Shown here: one piece after another, positions 1-62,469 of the stretch
Position numbering within the stretch: position 1 is the stretch's first letter
How the letters are laid out: each line of letters begins with the position of its first letter
NCBI GenBank assembly: GCA_964017155.1
Contig: OZ024865.1
Coordinates: 40,875,200-40,939,199 of the forward strand
Direction of reading: 5' to 3'
Length of the DNA stretch: 64,000 nt
From: Oasisia sp. SBJ-2009
Taxonomy: Eukaryota > Annelida > Polychaeta > Sabellida > Siboglinidae
Notes under the pieces: model-generated
The model's database searches: none
Told to the model about the DNA's origin: nothing
Seen by the model: only the letters and a program-made list of their open reading frames with translations
Made by a program: the position numbers and the translations under genes

Positions 1-1146
1 GTCGGAATCACTGACATATGACACACTACCTGACAATGTCGGAATCACTGACATGATATGACACACTACCTGAAGACATCAGAATCACTGACATGATATG
101 ACACACTACCTGATGATGTCGGAATCACTGACATGATATGACACACTACCTGATGCCGTCAGAATCACTGACATGATATGACACACTACCTGATGACGTC
201 GGAATCACTGACATGATATGACACACTACCTGACAACGTCGGAATCACTGACATGATATGACACACTACCTGAAGACGTCAGAATCACTGACATGATATG
301 ACCCACTACCTGACATCGTCGGAATCACTGACATGATATGACACACTACCTGAAGACGTCGGAATCACTGACATGATATGACACACTACCTGAAGACGTC
401 GGAATCACTGACATGATATGACACACTACCTGAAGACGTCGGAATCACTGACATGATATGACACACTACCTGAAGACGTCGGAATCACTGACATGACATG
501 ACACACTACCTGACAATGTCAGAATCACTGACATGATATGACACACTACCTGACGCCTTCAGAATCACTGACATGATATGACACACTACCTGAAGACGTC
601 AGAATCACTGACATGATATGACACACTACCTGACATCGTCGGAATCACTGACATGACATGACACACTACCTGACAATGTCGGAATTACTGACATGATATG
701 ACACACTACCTGACAACGTCGGAATCACTGACATGATATGACACACTACCTGAAGACGTCAGAATCACTGACATGATATGACACACTACCTGACGTCGTC
801 GGAATCACTGACATGATATGACACACTACCTGAAGACGTCAGAATCACTGACATGATATGACACACTACCTGACATCGTCGGAATCACTGACATGATATG
901 ACACACTACCTGAAGACGTCAGAATCACTGACATGATATGACACACTACCTGACGTCGTCGGAATCACTGACATGATATGACACACTACCTGAAGACGTC
1001 GGAATCACTGACATGATATGACACACTACCTGACAATGTTGGAATCACTGACATGATACGACACACTACCTGACGTCGGAATCACTGACATGACATGACA
1101 CACTACCTGACAACGTCAAAATCACTGACATGATAAGACACACTAC

Positions 1147-1158
<12 letters not shown>
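1..1158. repeat. 40-bp minisatellite built from the exon 19 5' splice junction
   Basis: About 29 units of 40 bp, continuing past the left edge. On the minus strand each unit holds GACG(T)TGTCAGGTAGTGTGT, i.e. the last 11 or so exon bases plus the first intron bases of the donor at 1146-1147. One unit near 1071-1105 is shortened. Units differ mainly at 3-5 bases before the CAG. Confidence 0.97.
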
Positions 1159-51341
<50,183 letters not shown>

Positions 51342-51388
51342 GACTGCGATCGTACCGTCATTGACGGTGTCACTCACAATGAATTCCC
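51342..51388 (-). other. PITPNM: 5' UTR part of the initiator exon with 3' splice site
   Basis: On the minus strand a pyrimidine-poor but usable acceptor, AATTTCGCAG, ends at 51389. The 47 nt from there to the ATG would be 5' UTR. This implies at least one upstream non-coding exon. The UTR contains GTGAGT at about 51372-51377, which could act as a competing 5' splice site. The acceptor is predicted by eye only. Confidence 0.5.
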
Positions 51389-51985
51389 CTGCGAAATTCA
51401 GGTGGTGTCTGTCACATCAAATGTCCTCTCATGATTACTTCATATTAATCCTGCAAAAACATACACAATGTAATTGGTTTGACTTCCTGCCAATAATCAA
51501 GCACAGAGTCTCTCTGTATGCTGCCAGACAAGAATGTAAAAATATTCTCTTATCTTGGACTGGACCAACTCTATTGATCATGAATTTAAGTAAATCTATG
51601 CAAACAAGTTGCGTTAATTTGAAACACTGTTTTGTCTACAATTGCATTTTTATAATGGCAAGATTGTATTGACTACAAAAACATTGTCTTTAGTGTCACA
51701 TGTGACATTTCGTAGGTATGCAAAACATTTTTATTATTTATGTAACTTATCCAAATATTCCATGTCATATTAATTGTCATATAAATTAACATGATTATTC
51801 ATGTGATTTTATCGAAGATACATTTTAGTGTTGCATCGTCTTCACCAGGCGCGAGATGGAGCATTCTTGCCGTTGCACGAGTGTTGCTTGTTAAACATTA
51901 CAATAACAATATAAGTGGCTAAGTACTGAAAATTGTTAATTTGCACAGCGATTTATTTATTTTATTGAAACTAACACATGTATGC

Positions 51986-52292
51986 ATAACTTTATGCAGA
52001 GACCCGTTCACCATCATTTGGACAGGTAAAAACTGTTGTGGACGGGTAGAAATATGGGTTGACAGGTGGTAGATGGATAAGCAATAATTAACGAAGGAGC
52101 AAAAATAGGTCTTCCAAAACTATAGATATTGTTAGTTATGCCTTGAAAGTGAGTGTAAATTGTGTCAGACGTGCGTTTGTGGTCCATTTCAGGTCATCAG
52201 ACACATTTTAAAATGTGTAACCTGGCTTAACAGTTAACATCCACGTGTCCACCAAAACGTGTGCCTGGCAATAATTTGATCCTGCATAAAGT
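51986..52292 (-). mobile_element. MITE-A copy 5
   Basis: CATAACTTTATGCAGAGACC at left, GATCCTGCATAAAGTC at right; full-length copy. Confidence 0.9.
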
Positions 52293-52432
52293 CCTGCATG
52301 TACGTAACTATGTTCACAGAATGGCAGAAACCCATGTTCTCTCAGACTATAGAAACCTCTGTTTTTGCTAGTTTATGTATTTAATTAATGACAGTAATTA
52401 CTCAGTGGTAAATCTGCTTTGATATATGTTGT

Positions 52433-52750
52433 CTACATAAACCCACACACAGCCTCTCTACAGATCCTTACTGGAGATAACGACATCAATGAATCCACCT
52501 GGAGATGGTCTCCAATATCTCCTGACACGTGATTGATCACAGAGAATACTAAAAGCATCTGGCATGGTCGCCATGGTAGCGACAGCTTTGCAGTGTACGT
52601 GTCGCCACGGTAACCGCCAGGATAATACCTATCGACTACTCGCAGATTTCTGCACAATCGCTCATAACGGTAATGAAGGCGACAGGTGTAAATTGTTGTT
52701 GCGTTCGACAGACCAAATGATCCGAAGCATGTCTTAGTCAATGGGTACTT
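52433..52750 (-). promoter_or_regulatory. CpG-richer block, weak candidate upstream exon
   Basis: Contains several CpGs and a minus-strand TCTCCA then GTAAGGATC that could be a donor (exon side from 52472). A 102-residue frame here has no family resemblance. Only positional support. Confidence 0.2.
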
Positions 52751-54132
52751 TCATTACTAGTGCAGTAATTGGTTGCTTCCTTTGATCAAATGGTACACCT
52801 TATTCTATAAGCTCACTATCCTCAACCAATTATTCTGAGAACAGTATAGCTCTGCTTTAATGGGGGAGGCTGAAACGATTCAACCACCATTGCCCAAATG
52901 TAAGAATGTGCCATTTACCGAGCATGGAGCCACTGTATATTGGAAATAATTTTTCAAATGTGGATATCTTTCTGCCGCCGCCATATTATGTTCTAGTTGC
53001 ATTTGGTTGGAAGAGCTCCTGTTTACTAAATGTCAATTTGTTCCTGTTTATTTCATCAATAGATAATTCTCAGCTACAACTATAATGGTGCCATATTATA
53101 TACATGACAACAAATTAGTTGTATATGTTTGGAAAAAAAGAGTTAAATATGTTATTACAATTTAAGCTTCTCTCTCAAGTGGCCTGGTTCTTTGATGGTC
53201 GATGTGAATAAAATATAGCACGAGGAAATGATTTAGTATCCACATAATGTTGGTAAAATATTTAAATGTGTGTAGGCATATTTGTTGAAATGGTTGAATA
53301 AATTGGTGACGCAGTTTATTTCCGATAATCTGCCAGTCAAACGGAGAGCGACAATTCTGTTGTCTCGGAAGGTAACTTGATTACAAAAACTTAAGAAAAC
53401 ATTTCTGTTGTCAAGCCTCATAATCACACCTTGCGTTCATGTGCTGATTTAGATTTTAGAAAAACCTTAACTGAAACCGAGCCAAAAAGTATACATAACA
53501 TAATGAATTATGATTTTTGTCTGTCTCACAAAATTTACACAAATGAACTAGTTAGTTAACAGGTTGTAGTGGATATGTTTTTATTAGTGTTTTACACTCA
53601 ATTTTAGTATTAGTTAATTATTAATTAATATGAAATAAGCTAAATCTAACAGGAGGAGACACTATTGTCAACATGATCAGAAGACACAACATAGCCTGGA
53701 CATCATCAACACCCACAGGATTAAACAAACTTAAAAGGTCAGTTAGCAGCATCACCTCTGCAAGCCAAAGCCAGGTCTAGTCTCTTGATGTTGGCACTGG
53801 ACATGCCACCATTTCTACTTAAATAATGTCTCAAAAAGTAGCTTCAAGGTCAACCAAACAGTACCTTCAGGAATGCTGGTGATGAAAGGAATTCTGGCGA
53901 TGTTTTATGGCAATGTATTGTACAGGATAAATGTTCTCATATATTTTAAGATACCCAATAAAGTATGTCCCCCAAAGGTGTTCAATTGATTATGTAAGTG
54001 ATTTTGGAGGAAAAGGTTTAGAAACAGTGATGCGGAATTATCTGTTGTGTAGCCAATGCAATCTTTTAAATGTCTGAGAGCATGCACACTACTAACCCTA
54101 GACATGTAAGTAACATATATGTTTTACTAACA

Positions 54133-54260
54133 TATATTACGCATCAATGTACATAACCTATATAACATTTCTTTCTAGCGATATCTATCTGCTGCATCTG
54201 CAGATATGTATCACTAGAAAGAAATTTTATATAGGTTATGTACATTGATGCGTAATATCA
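54133..54260. repeat. Long near-perfect palindrome, arms about 58 bp
   Basis: ATTACGCATCAATGTACATA on the left is complementary to TATGTACATTGATGCGTAAT on the right. TTTCTTTCTAG pairs with CTAGAAAGAAA. The loop of about 15-20 nt surrounds GCTGCATCTGCAG. Confidence 0.93.
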
Positions 54261-55409
54261 AACCATCGTTCCAATTTCTGACGATAATACCCTAACAACC
54301 ATCTGGAAATCTTGGCATCTAGATACGACATTCACAAACAGGAAACTTCCAAAACTGAAATGACATATCAGTGTGCTATGTGCATGTTTCATTTTCAATC
54401 CAGAAAAAACACAAGTTGAAATGTTCATCCAGGCACACACCTTGGCTCAAAACATCTATAAATAACCAAACATTTCCTGGTTGATCTAAGCTGAAAATTT
54501 ACCGGTTCAACGCCCCCATTACCATGCACAACAGAACACAATGGCAGTGGACAATTCCAGTGTCACACAGCATATGTCAACTGCTTGACTGCTTGTCCCT
54601 TTCACACTCATGAGCCTACCTGAAACGTTCACCTGCATCTCCATGGCAACACCATATTGCAATGACAACACGTTATATCATCCCAACCAATGCACCAGTT
54701 CCTGCCAGGCACTAGCACTGGCACTACCATTCCCACCCCCTGTGTACATACTAATAACCAATGCCAGGTAAAAATCCACAGAGGTATTACCTATGGCTGT
54801 GTCACCATCTTACCTCAAAATCACTGTACGAGTAAAATCCACACTTTCGTTTTCCCTACAAAGGTGTGACCGTCGAGTGCCGAGCCGTCATTATAGCAAG
54901 TAACCTTGAAACGCTGCTTAGCTCTAACGCGAACCCGTTCTAGTCGATACGTTGACAGTCAAGTCATTAGTGATGCTGGGCGTGTGCTACCACAGTTGGA
55001 CTCTGTTGATTACGGCTAAGCTGCAGATCCACCTGGTGGTGTAATATTTCATAACCGACCGAGATTAGATTCACCTGCTAGTGAACTGTATCATACTAAA
55101 TCGATGTGTTCTTCCTGATGCTGACAATTTGTGTGCAGTGTAATTTTCAACAAACGTATCTTGAAAATTTGTCTGTCGCTGAGATGGGACCACTGCAGGC
55201 AACTGGGTTTGCTGTCTACACAGGCATGCGTATTGATCTACTTGTCATATGGATTTAATTAGTAGTCAGGATCCTCTTGAAAACAGTTTGAATGAGTACT
55301 TCACAAATCACTGGCAGTAATCAAATTCAGCAGTTCTCGAAATGCTCTCATTGTGGGGATCGCATGTCCACCAGGACTTGTGCAGTTTTGTCAGTCTCAC
55401 CGTCTCACA

Positions 55410-55560
55410 TGCATGCACCTGAATACACACACATGCAAACATGTGCACACACATACACTGATACACATGCCCACATTGGCTACACGTATGTGTGCATGCA
55501 TGCATACAAACATGTGCAAACTGTTCATTCAAACACACTCACACATGTACGCATGCACAC
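55410..55560. repeat. Degenerate (CA)n tract
   Basis: ACACACATGCAAACATGTGC-type words over about 150 bp. Confidence 0.85.
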
Positions 55561-55649
55561 ACTCCACTGAAAGCCACCATTCCACGTCACTGTGTAGATA
55601 CCACACAACAGCCTAAATGTTATGTGTATCTAAAACATATATATATATG

Positions 55650-56030
55650 TTTGTGAGGAAAAACTGTGGAATAAACAATCTGCCGCAGACTGTCCCAGTT
55701 CGCTTAAGAAGCAACTGAAAACATTTCTGTTTAAAAGACCGTTTTCACTTTAAAAAAAAATTAATATCCGAACATCTATTTATCAACTTACTGTTTTATT
55801 ATTTATTAATTTTTAACTTGTAACATAATTAACTATTATTTATCATTATTAGTATGTTAGTATTATTAAGACTAATATTGTTGATTTATACCAAGTTGTC
55901 AGGCCATCACATATTTTGTCCTTCCATCCTGAATTGGTTGTGTACAGTACATTACTCTTACCAAAATCGCTAGTTCATAAAAATCTATATTTCCTAAAAT
56001 CCATCCTGGAACCACCCAGTTGTACTGGGA
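55650..56030 (+). mobile_element. LINE 3' end fragment
   Basis: One frame reads LWNKQSAADCPSSLKKQLKT and FLFKRPFSL, the LWN...LKKxLKTFLF end of non-LTR reverse transcriptases. AT-rich 3' tail. Confidence 0.65.
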
Positions 56031-56570
56031 TACCCCAACCACATGCTGACGTCATCAGCACTATGTAGTAGGTAAGTCAGTACAGTATGTAAATGTTACC
56101 ATTCCCACTGAATTAGTGCTCAGCCACCCACAGCCCACACATTGGCTGTGATTAATAGATGAGTCTAAACATAGCTTCACACACACACATCTGTCCCTAT
56201 CCTGAGTACATTTACTTCACAGTTCTATGATGGTACTGGGTTCAAATCTACTTTTCTTGTTTTCTGGCAGAATTGGCAGAGTAGTTATATTTATAATGGG
56301 AGTCTGCTGTCTAGAATGTGGGAAAGCTATACATATTCATACACAGATGTCCACCATTGTTTGTTGCCAGGTACACATTCATACAATTCAAGAGTGAACT
56401 GGAGCAATGTAGAGTGAAAAAACTTGCCCATTGTCTGACAAAGCAGCACAAACTAATCCTATGTTCACGCCACTGCTTGACGAAGTACTAATGATGTTAT
56501 ACAATGGTTATACAACCACTCCTTGGACAAATTAGCAGGTCTTGTTTAATGTTAGTGAACCCGTGAGACA

Positions 56571-56874
56571 GGGCTTTATGCAGGATAAAATGATTGCCAG
56601 TCACACATGTTTTCATGCACACATGGATGTTAACTGTTAAGCTAGGTGACACAAACTATCCAATGTGTCTGATGACCTTAAATGGGCTACAAACACATGA
56701 CACCATTTACACTCACTTTCAAGGCATAACTAACAATATCTATGGTTTTGAAAGACCTTTTTTGCTCCTTAAATTTTGTACATGTCCACCATATGGTCGC
56801 CAATATTTGTACCTGTCCATATTCGTTTTTACCCTTCCAAATGACGGGTGGACGGGTCTCTATGTAAAGCTATG
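56571..56874 (+). mobile_element. MITE-A copy 6
   Basis: GGGCTTTATGCAGGATAAAA at left, GGTCTCTATGTAAAGCTATG at right; full length. Confidence 0.92.
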
Positions 56875-57258
56875 CTGGGAGAAGAAGCCATGGAATACAG
56901 ACATGTTCCCGTTATTCATGAATAATTAGAATAGATATTGGTATTACTTAAATGTATCAGAACAAAAATTATGAGAACATTGCACATGTTCAAATGTATT
57001 TATTCTATAAATAACGTCAATTACATGGTGACTTTGGTTGACTGAGCTATAAAATCTGCAACTAGACATGGAGGGTCCATCAAGGGTAGGTATTGTTTAT
57101 TTACTTTACAGTTCCAGGCATTTGAAGACAGATGGCTGGAGCTTACAGAGCAGATTCCAGTGGCAGATGCAAGTGACTGTTGTTTATTTAATTTCTTATG
57201 TAAGAAACTGATCCCTGTAAGAGCCAAGGGTACAGTAACCAGTGCCTTCCAACTGTTG

Positions 57259-57613
57259 CCAGCAAACAAGAAAGCATTTCTGAACCAGTTGGCACATGTC
57301 CTGTGAGTACTGGTTCATAATTCAGGTACCACTCCACCAGTACGCATTTTCATGTGTACTCACATGAATACACATGTTCTGCCTGTTGTCACAAGTTTTG
57401 AACGAGTTTGACATGAGTCGTACTGGGTCAGAACTGGTACGGTTTCACTAGTATGTGTCAAGTGAAAAAAGTGTGATTTTATGGTAAATACGTGTTACTA
57501 CTTGCCACACCCATTTTTCCCCACAGAATCTGGGGAATTCACGTGAATTGAGTCAGTTGAATTTGTGAATTCACGTACAGAACACAGTGAAATCACAGGT
57601 CATTGTTTGCTGG
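57259..57613. mobile_element. MITE-C copy 2
   Basis: CCAGCAAACAAG and CATTGTTTGCTGG ends; interior matches 10983-11315 in inverted orientation. Two MITE-C interiors share TTCACGTGAA-type palindromes. Confidence 0.88.
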
Positions 57614-58179
57614 TAATGCCTAGGGCATTATAATTATTACATTAGCTACCAAGCCTACCATTACTGATGTATTATAAAAACAAAAGTTTGTGTTAGTTTC
57701 ATGTATTATTAGTTAATCAACATAATCTTAGGGTTGAGCAATACCATTTTATATGTTTTATTTAATTGCATAGTAATGGAAGTTTATGGAATTACTCTCA
57801 GTCACTTAGGTACGTCTCAGATATTAATGCACTAAATAAATTCCAGTCAATAATTTCACACATTTTTATGGTCCTAAACATATACGGCCTACTGGATGTC
57901 AAATGCATTTCATTTCATATTTGTATAATTATTTAATACAATACATTTACTAATCAAAAGTGGTGCAACCATGGGACATTCATTATATGACAGTATGAAG
58001 CATGACGACTGTTGAAATCAGAAATTTGAACTCGAGGTAAAACTAAATCAGTGGCAAAGTTGTATTGCTGCAATAACAACATTGCCAATGGTCAGCCATC
58101 AAAATTAGGCCTATGCAATTACTTAGCTAACATTATATGTTTATCACAAACATATTAATATCAGTATCAAGGAAAAAGT

Positions 58180-58815
58180 ATAGTTGGAATGCCCCGGTAC
58201 CTGAATGCCGCTCTTAGGCCCAATACCTGAATGCCCCAAACCTAGCCGCAATGCACCAATCACATAGTTGCAATGCTTCAACAGTATAGTCATAATGCAC
58301 CACTTTTTTTTATCAGAATGCCCAGTGATTTAACTAAAATATTGTGAAATCTATGTATATAATAGAAATTCAATTGTTGGTATTAGAACATTACATATAT
58401 AAAATGCAGAATTAATATAGAAATGACATTTCATGCAGAATGCCCCAATGATTTTACTACTGTCAAACCTATGTTTTGTGATGTAATTCACCGACAAAAT
58501 GTGAAAAATATACTTTGAACAGTACGTAGTTTAAACTGTAGACAATAAAAATGTCTAAATGTAGCCGAAGAAGTGGAGTGCAGAAATACATAACTTGAGA
58601 GAAGCTGTTACTAACTCATAAATATTTATTTATAATCTAAAAACCGTTTTAACCAGTGGGGCATTAATTCCGACCAAAACTGGAACATTGTGATCACCCT
58701 GTTCTGCCCTGCTGGTGCATTGCGACTAAATGGTTGGAGCATTGCGACTATAGGCAGTAGGTGAATTACAACTGGAGCATTCAGGCAGAGGGGCATTCCG
58801 ACCATATCCCTCTAG
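58180..58815. mobile_element. Foldback element G with arrays of AATGC(C/A)CC subterminal repeats
   Basis: The left arm has about six units of the type TAGTTGGAATGCCCC / TAGCCGCAATGCACCA. The right arm carries the same words in reverse complement, ending GGGGCATTCCGACCATA. The 350-bp centre is AT-rich with no frame. Non-autonomous DNA transposon candidate. Confidence 0.8.
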
Positions 58816-59189
58816 AAAATAAAAACACACTTATTTCCCATAAATTATTAACAGTGTTAGTGCAAAAGTGTACCAAATGCACGCGGACCGTTCAGTTTGT
58901 CAACGTAATGCCACATCCAGTATTCATACAAATCACAGTAAAATACGCACAACCCTTGCAATGGGCATGTTACACTAGATAGGATCCGGTTTTGGTACGC
59001 TTGCAACATTGCAAACAGAATTAAACGTCAACGACGAACGCGAAGCTAATCCGGTTTCGCGACTTCGACGTCTTCGATCCACAAACTCGGCAGACACTGA
59101 GACAGTCAGTGTCAATGTCAATGATAATCATAATGCGGTCCACGTATTTGCTGAACCTGCCGTAGAAACTGTACACTACAGCTACTCAC

Positions 59190-59420
59190 CAGTGTCGTAA
59201 TCGAGACGCTTAAACCGTAATCCGTTCGTTCGACTATTTACCGAGTCGCTTTAAAGATCGTCGCGATCCGGCGGAAAATTGTAAGCAGTGTTTATCATTG
59301 ATCAGCGTCACCTGGTGAAACGTTCACGAATGTGATAATGCTGAATAATCCGCGTGGTGGCGCTCAGTGCGTTCCGATGGTGGCGTCCTCATTCGGAAAG
59401 TTCTTCATTACATCTATATT
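59190..59420 (-). promoter_or_regulatory. CpG-rich block with 5' splice site, candidate PITPNM non-coding first exon/promoter
   Basis: The stretch 58860-59420 has far more CpG than its surroundings. On the minus strand GACACTG is followed by GTGAGTAG at 59189-59190, a good donor. It lies 7.8 kb upstream of the initiator exon on the same strand. No TATA box or initiator was identified. Confidence 0.25.
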
Positions 59421-59445
59421 TACTTGGTGTAGTTGGTTGTTTCGT

Positions 59446-59880
59446 CTCTTAGTCGGTGGCCAGATACCTCAATCTCTTCTTGAAAATGCTCATTGAGGTT
59501 GCTGTCACTACTTCTTCTGGGAGTCTGTTCCACGAGTCAATTATCCGATTTGTGAAGAAGTGGTTACGGGTGTCCTTACGTACGCGAATAGCTCTATATA
59601 CTAGCTGTATTTAGACTATGGCTTAATTAACTCGCATATTGGCCTTATAGTATATATATCTATTAAATAATTGATCTGGGGTAAATATATTAAGGCGTCT
59701 TATGTATTTAAATACCTCAGGGGCCTGTCTTGCGTCGTCTTTGTTCCAGCTGAGTTTTATCGCTTTCTTTTCAGTGTTTTAAGTTCATGCCATTGACAGC
59801 TTTTTGATAATAATATATATTGTATGGGTTCCATATGCCGGTGATGCATACTCCAGTACTGGCATAATAATATAATATAG
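59446..59880 (-). mobile_element. LINE reverse transcriptase C-terminal remnant
   Basis: The minus strand reads MPVLEYASPAYGTHTI, a frame break, then DDARQAPEVFKYIRRLNIF. It later reads NHFFTNRIIDSWNRLPEEVV and TATSMSIFKKRLRYLATD then stop, the end of a non-LTR retrotransposon ORF2. Confidence 0.8.
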
Positions 59881-60030
59881 TATAATGTTTTATAATCTAG
59901 CGTGGTATAAGATATGTCAAATTATGACATGTCATTCGTACAATTTTTTTATTAATTGCAGTAGGCAATATTTACCATCCACATATTGATCACTAGATGG
60001 CAGCATTAGCATCTTAGAAATGGCTAGCCT

Positions 60031-60603
60031 CGGTTACTCAGGCTCCCCGTGAGCTGGCAGCACTTTTAAGCCCCTCAACCCTGTCTGGGAAACTAATGCT
60101 CAGCATTTCCCAGGGCGGCTTTACCCTAGATTAGGGTAGAGACGCTGATTGGCTCTCAGAGCAACAAAGAAATAAAATAAAAATAACGATATACTTTTAA
60201 AGATCATGATATCCTATGAAAAGTATTCAACATTGAACTTACATTAACACAAAAATAAGTAAACATTCTAATTTACAGTTGTTTATAAAATAAGAATTAC
60301 GGCAGACTTAAACAGTACACGAGAGGTGGCCGCATTGTTTAGCCCCACACCGATAGCATACAGATTAAATAAAGATACCTTTTTTATCAAAGTATGCTGT
60401 ATTATAAAAACTAGTCAACATTAAACTTACATGTTAACACAAAATAAATAGAAATACAATATAAATTACGGCAGGATTAATCAGTATCCGTGAGGTGGCA
60501 GTATTTTTTGGATCACGCGGATAATATGCAAAAGCCGGCAACATAACCAGACTTTCTTCCCGGCGTAGTTAGGCAGCCGACCGGCAGTCGGTTAAGCGAG
60601 ACC
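60031..60603 (-). repeat. Dispersed repeat D, copy 3
   Basis: Inverted full-length match to 2475-3051, including the internal duplication. It ends GCAGTCGGTTAAGCGAGACC, 75 bp before the GTCC microsatellite. Confidence 0.87.
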
Positions 60604-60677
60604 AAGAAATGGCGGGCGGACAACATTTCAGTTACTCTGTTGGAATTTGTATGTCTGTCTGTGAGTCTATCGATATG

Positions 60678-61103
60678 TCTGTCCGTCCGTCCGTCCGTCC
60701 GTCCGTCCGTCCGTCCGTCCGTCCGTCCGTCCGTCCGTCCGTCCGTCCGTCCGTCCGTCCGTCCGTCCGTCCGTCCGTCCGTCCGTCCGTCCGTCCGTCC
60801 GTCCGTCCGTCCGTCCGTCCGTCCGTCCGTCCGTCCGTCCGTCCGTCCGTCCGTCCGTCCGTCCGTCCGTCCGTCCGTCCGTCCGTCCGTCCGTCCGTCC
60901 GTCCGTCCGTCCGTCCGTCCGTCCGTCCGTCCGTCCGTCCGTCCGTCCGTCCGTCCGTCCGTCCGTCCGTCCGTCCGTCCGTCCGTCCGTCCGTCCGTCC
61001 GTCCGTCCGTCCGTCCGTCCGTCCGTCCGTCCGTCCGTCCGTCCGTCCGTCCGCCCGCCCGCCCGCCCGCCCGCCCGCCCGCCCGCCCGCCCGCCCGCCC
61101 AGC
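60678..61103. repeat. (GTCC)n microsatellite with (CCCG)n end
   Basis: About 375 bp of GTCC, then about 50 bp of GCCC. The SVRP and DGRT frames of 160-207 residues are artefacts. Confidence 0.98.
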
Positions 61104-61129
61104 CATACCATCACCTCATCGGGCAGCCA

Positions 61130-61738
61130 TTGAGATTCTATGTTACACCAAATGCAGGCCGTGTCCGAGCTTTGCTTCCACCAACAGAGATAACTTCATG
61201 TGTACGCAAGGCTCCATTCCACGTGAACAAAACTTTGTTCAAAGCAAGGCTAAGTGCCCGTGAATACTCAAAGTTGATAAGTAACACAATTGCCATGTCG
61301 CGTGAGTATACTTCTAACTCCAAGAAGAGGACATCCGTGAGAGCCTCACTCGCCAGATCTCAACGGACCATGGTTGTTGAGTATCTGAAAAGGCCGAGTA
61401 ACTGCAATGAGTTGCCATCTAAAAAGAATCAGGTACGAGGAAATGGGGTGTTTGAGCTGACTGACACCATACAGATCCTGCACCGCAAGTTCGGGATGGA
61501 TCACCCAGACATCAAGATCTCCCTGTCGGTCTTCTGTCTGGCACGACCAAAATACATTCACCTAATTAAGTACACCGCCCGTCGTCAGTACTTATGCCAA
61601 AACCATGCAAACGTGGCCCTGATGGTTGATGCAGTGAGTGTCCTTCCGAAATCACCAGCACTCCTAGTTCAACTGGAAGATCCGGGAAAAACTAGATGGC
61701 ATGTCGTGTGCAGAAGTCCGCTACAAAAACTGCCATAG
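61130..61738 (+). pseudogene. Mobile-element-type protein remnant, N-terminal/central part
   Basis: A 202-residue frame with non-repetitive sequence: KKRTSVRASLARSQRTMVVE, LPSKKNQ, then a conserved-looking FCLARPKYIHLIKYTARRQY and LCQNHANVALMVDAV with Cys/His spacing. I recognise it loosely as a multi-copy uncharacterised protein type of invertebrate genomes, probably transposon-borne; I cannot name the family. The first ATG in frame is 61295, and the frame starts earlier without an ATG. It stops soon after LEDPGKTRW, where the family usually continues, so it looks truncated. Confidence 0.5.
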
Positions 61739-61765
61739 AACAGATGTGATGCAGAGAGAGCCAGT

Positions 61766-61767
<2 letters not shown>

Positions 61768-61815
<48 letters not shown>

Positions 61816-61823
61816 TAGAGAGA
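61768..61823. repeat. (AG)n microsatellite
   Basis: About 55 bp of GA dinucleotide with a few AAAG and ATAG changes, between the two parts of the remnant gene. Confidence 0.97.
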
Positions 61824-61833
61824 GGAGCAAGAT

Positions 61834-62187
61834 ATGGAAGAGGATACACAGAAAGAGGTCGTGCAAAACAGGGAAGGGAAAGTGGATGCTTATATATTGG
61901 TGAGGTCCATGCCACTTAAATCAAAAGACCCCAAGCACTATGTTGGAAAGATCATTGAGCCAGAAACAGATGACGAAGATGATGAGCTCATTGTTTCATT
62001 TTATCGTCAGTCTCGAAAGATGCCAGGGAAATTTGTTACACCAGTAGTTAAGGATATTGCTCCTATAAACAAAACTGATATTGTCATCTATCTGCCCAGC
62101 CAGAAAGTGTGGGTGGAACTAGAAGGGTTGCAGCATGTTTTCACTTTGATGTGCAGCTTGAAAATTACAACTGCCAGTAGGCCGTAG
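61834..62187 (+). pseudogene. Mobile-element-type protein remnant, C-terminal part
   Basis: A 117-residue frame: HYVGKIIEPETDDEDDELIV, then SFYRQSRKMPGKFVTPV and DIVIYLPSQKVW. The YVGKI-acidic-SFxRxS pattern resembles the C-terminal module of the same uncharacterised protein class. Lies in a different frame from the upstream part, with an AG repeat between them. Expression is unknown. Confidence 0.5.
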
Positions 62188-62469
62188 GCAGCAGAAAATG
62201 TTCGCTTAACATTTGAGATAAATTCTCCGAAGTAACAATATTAACAACATTTACATATCATAGGCAGTAGCCAATAAAATGGATAAAGCAAAATAATTTA
62301 AGACCTAATTAAGAAGGTTAAATGAATTGGCTCAATTACCCCCATTGTTTGTTCAATGTGCCAATACAATTGTATTTCATCAATCAGATACGTGTTTTTT
62401 ATTTCTTCATACCTTCTTTTATTTATGTACATCAAAAGAATGTTTAGGTTGTTAGCAATTCTTTCAAGA

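Noticed and set aside
52433..52741. 102-residue minus-strand frame as a real gene
   Set aside because: No recognised motif or splice support; kept only as a weak upstream exon region.
59009..59200. 63-residue plus-strand frame in CpG-rich DNA
   Set aside because: Short, no family match seen, and no ATG context or splice support.
60513..61263. SVRP and DGRT frames of 160-207 residues
   Set aside because: Artefacts of the (GTCC)n repeat.
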